DNA of 25,879 nt from Nemertoderma westbladi (Eukaryota > Xenacoelomorpha > Nemertodermatida > Nemertodermatidae): NCBI GenBank assembly GCA_032718475.1, contig JAUCBJ010002276.1:1-25879 (forward strand), in the 5' to 3' direction. Position 1 is the first letter of the stretch. Each line of letters begins with the position of its first letter. The notes under the pieces are model-generated. The model was not told the DNA's origin. It made no database searches and saw only the letters and a program-made list of their open reading frames with translations. A program made the translations under genes and the position numbers. Shown here piece by piece: positions 8,320 through 15,725 of the stretch.

Positions 8320-9067
8320 TGTGACGGGAACAAGGGATCCCGATTTATCCGGTTGTTTGTTTACGCGTCCCCGCCGTGTGTAAAAGGAGTTATTGTAGTT
8401 CTTCCGATGTTATTGATAGTATATGTCAGTATGTATATGATATATGAGATAATGAGATAACTGAGTTGGCACAATTGATGATAGTAATAGGCCTAAGTAT
8501 ACAGCAGTACTGATGGATGATGGTGGCGACGACGGTAACAAAGTCACCGTCCTGCCCTAAACTGCACTGAGATAACTGAGTAAAATGACACAAAGACTGG
8601 TAATAGTTCGTTGTTCCAACGTTCTTAATAATATAGGCTAGATAAATATGTGATAGCATATAGACATGAGATAACTGCACTGAGATAACCGGTAATATAG
8701 GTGACGGTGGTGATGGTCTTAACTGTCACCGTACTGCCGTGACTGTACTGGGTAAACTGAATAAATGACACGGTTACCGGTAATATATATATTGCACCGT
8801 TGGCCATATTGCTCACTCAGTCGATGCTTGCCCCCCATTGGCTGATAAACTAATTGTCGCCCTTTCACCTCCCTTGGAGTGTTTCCCCTCGGTGCTGTTA
8901 TTCCCTCTCTCTCAGGGGTGTAACCCCTATTGTGTGTGTGTTCTCTGGGGTTTCTCCGTCCCACTTTGTTGGGGTGACACGAGGTTGATTGATAGTCACC
9001 CTCGTGTTCCCCAATATTGCTTAAGGCTCACTTTATGGGGTGGTTAGCGGAATTGAATAAGCTAACA
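8320..9067 (-). repeat. Element 1 5' LTR (748 bp)
   Basis: It starts TGTGACGGG and ends GCTAACA on the plus strand, followed by the right target duplication. It is longer than the 3' LTR because it keeps a ~130-bp segment (around 8820-8950) missing there. That segment is present in the LTR of element 2. It contains six AGATAA motifs between 8447 and 8688, an alternating TA stretch at about 8781-8793, and a hairpin-forming CACGAGG...CCTCGTG near 8974-9007. Confidence 0.88.
8447..8688. promoter_or_regulatory. Cluster of AGATAA (GATA-type) motifs in LTR
   Basis: AGATAA occurs at 8447, 8455, 8570, 8640, 8669 and 8683, mostly within a longer TGAGATAACTG consensus that recurs along the LTR. Most copies are also present in the left LTR. 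GATA-family transcription factors bind WGATAR. That the cluster drives element transcription is inference. Confidence 0.35.
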
Positions 9068-9072
9068 ATTTA
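9068..9072. repeat. Target-site duplication, right copy (attta)
   Basis: Identical to 325-329 and directly follows the terminal CA of the right LTR. Confidence 0.85.
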
Positions 9073-9322
9073 GATTAAATAATAATACAGCAAATAAGTA
9101 AGCTTACACAAATAATCACTTTTGTAAAACAATAATTTATTTCATTCATCATTTACTAAACTGATAAACACACACCTCAGGTTGTAGTGAATATTACTGT
9201 AGTATTAATTTTAATAATATTGATGTCTTTGACCGCATACCTAAACACACACATCTCCACCTACCGGATGGATAGGGAATGAATGAACTCCTACCAACAG
9301 TCTGCCTATCAATGCTGATTAA

Positions 9323-9341
9323 GGGGGGGGGGGGGGGGGGG
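9323..9341. repeat. Poly-G tract, 19 bases
   Basis: Uninterrupted G run on the plus strand in intergenic DNA. Confidence 0.85.
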
Positions 9342-9399
9342 TAGCGCATTTTCTGACCAAAAAGTCGAAATTTTGAAACATATCCTATCTAATGCAGAA

Positions 9400-9735
9400 T
9401 TTCATGGTGACTCCAAATATGGAATTCCATCAACTTCAGGACCCTCATAAACCCGTATAACGCAAGAAACAAGATGATACTATGAACTGATCAATTTGCT
9501 TATATTAAAAAATTTGGTGCTGGCACAACAATTTTCACCCACCGGCGAAAAATACAAGTTTGAAAACTCTTATGAAATTTTTACTGATTCCATTGAATTC
9601 AGAACCATCACAAACCCGTATAACGCAAGAAACAAGGTGACACAATCAATTGATATATTTGATGGTTTTCAAAATTTGGTGCTAGAACCTCATTTTGCAC
9701 CCACTTCCGAAAAATACAAGTTTGAGATGTCTAAT
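9400..9735. repeat. Tandem duplication, ~163-bp unit
   Basis: acccgtataacgcaagaaac occurs at 9451 and again at 9614. aatttggtgctgg/aatttggtgctag and gaaaaatacaagtttga follow each copy at matching distances. Translated on the plus strand, both copies read NLVL...F-P-T-EKYKFE, although the unit length is not a multiple of three. The paralogous block may be an old coding repeat or a decayed mobile fragment. Confidence 0.65.
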
Positions 9736-10479
9736 TTGCACTACTTATTTTTTTCGTTCCCAGGGGGCACATTTCAAATTACCATTGTTTTGTATTACCC
9801 CCGTGAACTTTTTTATGGCTGTCAATTTGGGTTAAAGGTTAATAATATAATGATTTCATCATAGTCATTCACTACTGTACATGGAAAGCCAAATAGTCTC
9901 TATACAAAGATTATAAAATTAATCGCCTCCCGTTAGCGGCAGACAGCAGAATAAAGATTTCACTAAAAACATTACTACTCCCTCAATCTTAATCCAAATT
10001 TCAAGGAAACATTTTTTATACTCAGCGCCATCAAATCTATAAAAGTTATTGCCATTTTAATTTTGATTAATTTATTAGCTTTTTATTTAAAATAGGTAAA
10101 TTACACAAAAATACAAATATTTATCAAAATTTCATAAGATAACGTTTAAAGAACTGTTGAAACCACTTCCAATGAGACAAATTAAAGAAATTTGGTGGAA
10201 AAATAGCGGATGATTATTAATTTGAAAATGAAAAATGTTATTCCGAGAAAATTGACTTTGAAAAATATCTGGCTGTGGGGTCTGATTGGTTAATAACTAT
10301 TTCACCACCCATGGTGAAAATAATCATATAATATACTTTCAGTTTAAGATAACAAAGTGCACGCATATATAGTTTGTAAGTAAAGGGATGAACAGACCGA
10401 CAGACGAGGTACCGCAGTTTATTTCTGTTGATAAAACGGGATTGAAGTCGGTAATTTAAAGATTCCACCACCAGGAGCC

Positions 10480-12693
10480 TTAATTGGTATCTTTGTGAAC
10501 TGAGTGTTTGTGTGTCTTTAGATTCCCTTTTTGACTAAATTGTTTGTCACAATAAACGCATTTATACATGATACCTTTATGTACTGATTCCATGTGGGTT
10601 CTTAGATTTCCTTTTTGAATAAATTGTTTGTCACAAGAACCACAATTATGCTTGATACCTATATGTACTGATTCTATGTGTTTCTTCAGATTCCCTTTGA
10701 CACTAAATTGTTTGTCACAAGAACCGCAATTATACTTGATACCTTTATGTACTGATTCTATGTGTTTCTTTAGAACTCCTTTGTCACAAAATTGTTTGTC
10801 ACAAGAACCACAATTATACTTGATACCTTTATGTACTGATTCTATGTGTTTCTTCAGATTCCCTTTGACACTAAATTGTTTGTCACAAGAACCGCAATTA
10901 TACTTGATACCTTTATGTACTGATTCTATGTGTTTCTTTAGAACTCCTTTGTCACAAAATTGTTTGTCACAAGAACCACAATTATACTTGATACCTTTAT
11001 GTACTGATTCTATGTGTTTCTTCAGATTTCCTTTGTCACTGAATTGTTTGTCACAAGAACCGCAATTATACTTGATACCTTTATGTACTGATTCTATGTG
11101 TTTCTTTAGAACTCCTTTGTCACAAAATTGTTTGTCACAAGAACCGCAGTTATACTTGATACCTTTATGTACTGATTCCATGTGTTTCTTCAGATTCCCT
11201 TTGACACTAAATTGTTTGTCACAAGAACCGCAATTATACTTGATACCTTTATGTACTGATTCTATGTGTTTCTTTAGAACTCCTTTGTCACAAAATTGTT
11301 TGTCACAAGAACCACAATTATACTTGATACCTTTATGTACTGATTCTATGTGTTTCTTCAGATTTCCTTTGTCACTAAATTGTTTGTCACAAGAACCACA
11401 ATTATACTTGATACCTTTATGTACTGATTTTATGTGTTTCTTTAGAACTCCTTTGTCACTAAATTGTTTGTCACAAGAACCACAATTATACTTGATACCT
11501 TTATGTACTGATTCCATGTGTTTCTTAAGATTCTGTTTGCCACTAAATTGTTTGTCACAAGAACCACAATTATACTTGATACTTTTATGTACAGATTCCA
11601 TGTGTTTCTTAAGATTCTGTTTGTCACTAAATTGTTTGTCACAAGAACCACAATTATACTTGATGCCTTTATGTACTGATTCCATGTGTTTATTCAGATA
11701 TGCTTTGTCACTAAATTGTTTGTCACAAGAACCGCAATTATACTTGATACCTTTATGTACTGATTCCATGTGTTTCTTAAGATTCTGTTTGTCACTAAAT
11801 TGTTTGTCACAAGAACCACAATTATACTTGATGCCTTTATGTACTGATTCCATGTGTTTATTCAGATATGCTTTGTCACTAAATTGTTTGTCACAAGAGC
11901 CGCAATTATACTTGATACCTTTATGTACTGATTCCATGTGTTTCTTTAGATTTCCTTTCTGTGTGAACAATTTATTGCAATAAACGCATTTATACTTGAT
12001 ACATTTGTGAATTGATTCCACGTGTCTCTTCATAATCCATTTATTTCTAAATGGTTTGTCACATGACCCACAATTATACTTGATACCTTTATGCAATGAT
12101 TGTTTACGATTCTTTAAATTTACTTTGCGATTAATTCGCTTACACTTGAGAACGGATTTAGCAATAACTTCACAAGGAGATGGATTCCCAATACAGAAAT
12201 CTTGTCTTACAACTCGAAATTTATCTTCGGAAGTACCACAAATAGCTCCCGCTTCTGATTTAAATCTGATAACGTTTATACCGCTGTTTGTGTTGCCGAT
12301 TTGATTATTAGAATATTGTTCATCTGTACAGAAATCTTGTTTGATCTTTCGAGATTTACCTTCGGAAGTACCGCAAATAGATTCCGATTTAAAACTGATA
12401 ACGTTTATACCGCTGTTTGTGTTACCGATTTGTTTATTAGAATATTGTTCATCCGTACAGAACTCTTGTTTGATCTTTCGAGATTTATCTTCGGAAGTAC
12501 CGAAAATAGCTCCCGTTTCTGATTCAAAACTGATAACGTTTATACCGCTGTTTGTGTTGCTGATTTCGTTATTAACAGTTGGTGGAGTGACGCATTTCTC
12601 TTGTTCCTCCTCACCGGACTGAGAATCACTTTCATCTGCCATGATACGATCCAGTAAATCCCAAGCAGCGTCGCTCAAAGTATTTGAAGACAT
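10480..12693 (-). CDS. C2H2 zinc-finger protein, 19 tandem fingers
   Basis: A single open frame of 737 codons from an ATG at 12691-12693. Residues 1-45 are acidic (ADESDSQSGEEEQEK). Residues ~47-170 hold three copies of a 43-44-residue repeat (NTNSGINVIS...SEDKSRKIKQ.FCTDEQYSN). A basic segment near 183-202 follows. From residue ~204 to the end there are 19 C2H2 fingers of exactly 28 residues, pattern C-X2-C-X12-H-X4-H, joined by HKGIKYN rather than the common TGEKPY linker. Fingers 3-6 and 8-17 are nearly identical and mostly alternate as pairs (AYL/QNL, then GVL/GNL). No ZAD, KRAB, BTB or SCAN domain is visible. The family role is sequence-specific nucleic-acid binding in the nucleus; the target is unknown. 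No intron is needed. The near-identity of units points to recent expansion. Confidence 0.85.
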   Translation of the reverse strand: MSSNTLSDAAWDLLDRIMADESDSQSGEEEQEKCVTPPTVNNEISNTNSGINVISFESETGAIFGTSEDKSRKIKQEFCTDEQYSNKQIGNTNSGINVISFKSESICGTSEGKSRKIKQDFCTDEQYSNNQIGNTNSGINVIRFKSEAGAICGTSEDKFRVVRQDFCIGNPSPCEVIAKSVLKCKRINRKVNLKNRKQSLHKGIKYNCGSCDKPFRNKWIMKRHVESIHKCIKYKCVYCNKLFTQKGNLKKHMESVHKGIKYNCGSCDKQFSDKAYLNKHMESVHKGIKYNCGSCDKQFSDKQNLKKHMESVHKGIKYNCGSCDKQFSDKAYLNKHMESVHKGIKYNCGSCDKQFSDKQNLKKHMESVHKSIKYNCGSCDKQFSGKQNLKKHMESVHKGIKYNCGSCDKQFSDKGVLKKHIKSVHKGIKYNCGSCDKQFSDKGNLKKHIESVHKGIKYNCGSCDKQFCDKGVLKKHIESVHKGIKYNCGSCDKQFSVKGNLKKHMESVHKGIKYNCGSCDKQFCDKGVLKKHIESVHKGIKYNCGSCDKQFSDKGNLKKHIESVHKGIKYNCGSCDKQFCDKGVLKKHIESVHKGIKYNCGSCDKQFSVKGNLKKHIESVHKGIKYNCGSCDKQFCDKGVLKKHIESVHKGIKYNCGSCDKQFSVKGNLKKHIESVHIGIKHNCGSCDKQFIQKGNLRTHMESVHKGIMYKCVYCDKQFSQKGNLKTHKHSVHKDTN
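10560..11980. repeat. 84-bp tandem repeat encoding the zinc fingers
   Basis: The unit contains tttgtcacaagaacc and acttgatacctttatgtac and recurs every 84 bases. Over much of the array it forms a 168-bp two-finger higher-order unit. The same repeat keeps an open frame on the opposite strand (10628-11983), which is a by-product and not a gene. Confidence 0.85.
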
Positions 12694-13382
12694 ATTTAAT
12701 ACAATTCGGACTAACTGAAGTATAAATGTGACAGTCTAAATATTACCAATATAATTCAATTTAATGACACAAACTTCAACACTTTAATACATTCTGGGTT
12801 TGGCTGACTGTAATACCGAATGCAGCAGCTACAGTGCTTAGGGGAGTGGAGCGCCTTTAGAAGTGAACGTAGGAATATAATTGGGTACCTAAATTAGATC
12901 CAAATACAATAGATGTAACAGATGCACCGGTTGCTACTAAGAACATTTGGGCCTCTATCCCTACCAACATCGATGGGTAACTCTGCGAGTTTGATTCGGG
13001 GAATACTGGAACTTTACAATGAAAGGTTTGCGGCCTCGTCACTGTAGAAAATCGTAACAGAGGTTGTTTAACAATACCTCGCTACATTAGTTAGCGCCAA
13101 TTATTTATCATGGAACCAATTATCTATGTATTGTAGTTACGATGGTCCCCAACGGTCATCGTTTTAACTACGTAATATCCATCTATTGGAAGTATTTTCG
13201 GTGAATTTATGACGAATAAATTACCTTGTCGTCGACCCGCGGATGAGAATTACGTTTTTGACAATTCCGTTGTTGGATTTAATTTATTACGGGAGATCCG
13301 CGCCCAACCCATAAGCTAAACAAGGGTCTACAATTCTTTTGTGACAGGCGAAAATGTCCCGCCACCCCCGCATATTTTGACC

Positions 13383-13402
13383 GGGGGGGGGGGGGGGGGG
13401 GG
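13383..13402. repeat. Poly-G tract, 20 bases
   Basis: Uninterrupted G run in intergenic DNA. Confidence 0.85.
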
Positions 13403-13692
13403 TGCAAAATCCAACATAATTGCATAACATTTTGACCCCCAAGGACCAAATCTGCTACCAGATATTGTCCTTTCGTACAGATTTTGTCCGCCTTGAATCT
13501 AATGGAAACTAATATCTAGATTGATGAATAATCAGTCTTCCTTCACGAATTCTCTATGAGATTAAGAAGGTATATTAGAGAATCAATCATCGGTATATAA
13601 TGCTGACCAATTCAGTAGGTTAAACTATCAGTCTCCGAAGATTTACAACAGTTAATAAAAAATGTTAGGATTATATGTATAAAAGGAAGGCG

Positions 13693-13793
13693 GGTTTTCT
13701 AACCAAAACAATAAACGATATTGTTACCTAAGGAGGGAAAGGAACAGATTGCAGTGGGGGACTTTTCTAACCATAACAATAAACGATATTGTT
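13693..13793. repeat. Duplicated segment with 7-bp inverted repeat, 68-bp period
   Basis: ttttctaacc(a/t)aacaataaac and the following gatattgttac occur twice. Each copy holds AACAATA-aacga-TATTGTT, a perfect 7-bp stem with a 5-base loop (13707-13725 and 13775-13793). Confidence 0.75.
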
Positions 13794-14486
13794 ACAAATT
13801 GAGGGAATGTTTACTAAATCGTAAGAACCTATGTTCCTAAATATTAATGTTCAACTGATACCTTCATCTCCATCAATAACGTTCCTTTCAATCGGACAAA
13901 TGGACATAAGAAAACCCACTCAATAATTATACAAATATTAGCAGCAACATCTCAAGCATTTCATAAAAGCGGCTGGACCACTCGATGGTATAACGTGGAT
14001 ACAGTAGCAGTGGCATGGAAAGCAACAGCACTACCATCAATCTTACACAAAGTAAAGTTCATGATTGGTAACCTCGGCCAAACTGATTTAAATATTATAT
14101 TTTTTAAATATTATTATATATTGATATTATAGAAAAATATTACGAGGATTATTAAATGTAGGATCATATTTTAGTAATCTAACAGGCACCAGAGATCTCA
14201 GCACAGAAATATACAGGGACATTATGTATCTGGACTGTCAGCCAGATAGTCTACCAACAGTTAAGGGCTTCAAATAATTTCCGACTATCTAAATAGGATT
14301 ACTTAAATTCGAAATAATCAAAGTTAATATCAGCATTAAAATATAATATCAAAATTATACTATCTGGCGGTGCTGGCGGTGGAGGCAGTGCTGGCGGTGC
14401 TGGCGCACCGCGAAAGAAACTCTCAATAGCTTCAGCGCGACTGTCCAATTGTCCACGTCTTCGTTCAAGGTTCACACAAAATATTT

Positions 14487-15022
14487 TGTGACGGGATCCA
14501 GGAAGGATCCCGGTTTATCCGGTTGTTTAGTTCACGCGTCCCCGCCGTGTGTGAAAGGTAAAAGATTTCCTGTCGTTCGTCGTATATAATAATCGGTATA
14601 TAAAATAGATATAGATATAGTGATAGATTGTTGTACACGGAAGGCGGGTTGACGGTAATTAAGTCCCGGCACTTCCCTAACTAAACCTACTAACCTAGCT
14701 AGCACCAATATGATACTGAGATAACTGAAATGGTACGATTACTGCTAACAGGTTATATCGCACGGGTGGCCTTATTGCTGTACTCATTCGGTGCCTTTCC
14801 CCCCTCTGATTGGTTGATACCCCTGTTGGCGCCCTCTGGAGTGTTCCCCTTCACTCCACCTATTCTCTCTCTGTTAGGGGTTTGGCCCCTGACCCTCATT
14901 GGGTGCTTCTCCTTCCCACTTTGTTGGGGTGACACGAGTTGGTTACTACCCAACCTCGTGGCCCCCAATATTGCTTATCGGCTTAACTTTATGGGGTGTT
15001 AGCGGGATTGAATAAGCTAACA
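14487..15022 (-). repeat. Element 2 3' LTR (536 bp)
   Basis: It starts TGTGACGGG and ends GCTAACA. It is clearly related to the element 1 LTRs at both ends (tttatccggttgttt, cgcgtccccgccgtgtgt; cccactttgttggggtgaca, ccccaatattgctta, actttatgggg), but its central part is shorter and different. It keeps at least one TGAGATAACTG motif (about 14715) and a hairpin-forming CACGAG...CCTCGTG near 14935-14960. It is a related subfamily, not a recent copy. Confidence 0.85.
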
Positions 15023-15033
15023 CTCCCCCCCCC
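15023..15033 (-). promoter_or_regulatory. Polypurine tract of element 2
   Basis: Minus-strand GGGGGGGGGAG directly precedes the LTR start TGTTAGC. Same position and form as in element 1. Confidence 0.75.
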
Positions 15034-15062
15034 ATGCTATCTTCCCGGTGACAAGATAGCAT
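15034..15062. repeat. Perfect 10-bp stem-loop next to polypurine tract
   Basis: ATGCTATCTT (15034-15043) pairs exactly with AAGATAGCAT (15053-15062) around cccggtgac. The stem is identical to element 1. Confidence 0.75.
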
Positions 15063-15725
15063 CAACCAGAAAGTGCGCTACAATCCCGCTGGATCCCGAT
15101 CTAGTATCGGGTGTGGGTGCAATTCTTTTCTCTCGGAGCCGGCTTTCCAGGCCACTCCCTATGGGTATGATAACGCTACCCTGTACGCCTGGCGTCCCAT
15201 GTCGGGCCGATCGTGCTTACCTCTCACACGACTTTTGTTTCCCCAACACTTTCGCCCTTGACTCTTCTCTTCTCTCGTACAGACTCTCCTCTCTCTCGCT
15301 CTAACTCTCGGACCTCTCTGTCCCTCACTCAGCCTCTTATTCCTTCCCCCCCCCCCCCACACTAGAATTGCAACCGCACTCTCTCCGCACTCCGCACTAT
15401 TACTTCTTCCCTCAACCCCTCTTTGACTATCTTATCCCTTCTGGCGAATGTCACTCCCCCTCCCGTGCCGTCGCACTCAAGAAGTGTGAAATCGTCTTGC
15501 GTCTCGTCCATAGTCCCATAGTCAGTTGTCCTCCCAGTCCCAGTAGCTAATTGAGAAAGGTTGTATGACTATAGTACTTACTCCGAACGTATGTATTTGT
15601 AGATTATTTATTATTACGTACGTACATACAAATTGCACTTATTTTGATTATTTACATTGATTAAATTTGTATTCAATAGTTTGCACATCTCACATGGCGC
15701 CTTCCAGGCGCACCACATCAAAGTC
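15063..15725. other. 3' untranslated region of element 2
   Basis: 15063-15220 is homologous to 984-1140 of element 1. Beyond it the sequence is CT-rich with a C13 run (15346-15358), then AT-rich around 15575-15665. No supported gene. Confidence 0.6.

Larger units (their letters stand above)
330..9067 (-). mobile_element. Element 1: internally deleted BEL/Pao-type LTR retrotransposon
   Basis: Two LTRs (330-945 and 8320-9067) enclose a minus-strand interior and are bounded by identical 5-bp duplications. Reading from right to left: 5' LTR, leader, gag N-terminal ORF, gag middle part, zinc knuckles, a short non-pol open region, a remnant of the pol C-terminus, CT-rich arrays containing a LINE fragment, a conserved hairpin, the polypurine tract and the 3' LTR. 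Compared with element 2, the capsid-like domain (about 0.8 kb) and nearly all of pol (about 3.9 kb) are missing. No reverse transcriptase of the LTR type and no integrase is present, so it could only have moved with proteins supplied in trans. The gag frame is broken in several places. Confidence 0.85.
9073..10479. other. Intergenic host DNA, AT-rich
   Basis: There is no clear gene in about 1.4 kb. Contents: a G19 run (9323-9341), a tandem duplication with ~163-bp period (about 9400-9730), and AT-rich sequence with scattered short repeats up to the zinc-finger stop codon. An open frame at 9496-9864 (plus) spans the duplication but has no recognised domain. Confidence 0.6.
12694..14486. other. 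Intergenic host DNA upstream of the zinc-finger gene
   Basis: About 1.8 kb without a convincing gene. It holds the presumed promoter region of the zinc-finger gene next to 12693, a G20 run (13383-13402), a duplicated inverted repeat (13693-13793) and a short proline-rich open stretch on the minus strand just before the next LTR (about 14365-14478). No TATA or initiator can be assigned with confidence. Confidence 0.55.

Noticed and set aside
10628-11983. 451-codon open frame on the plus strand
   Set aside because: It is the antisense of the 84-bp zinc-finger repeat. An 84-base unit keeps all frames in phase, so the opposite strand stays open without being a gene.
12857-13042. Short minus-strand frame with GASVTSIVFGS, resembling a retroviral protease loop
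   Set aside because: There is no Asp-Thr/Ser-Gly triad, no neighbouring pol sequence, and it is only 61 codons.
14730-15002. Plus-strand hydrophobic 90-codon frame
   Set aside because: It lies inside the element 2 LTR on the antisense strand and has no homologous frame in the other LTRs.
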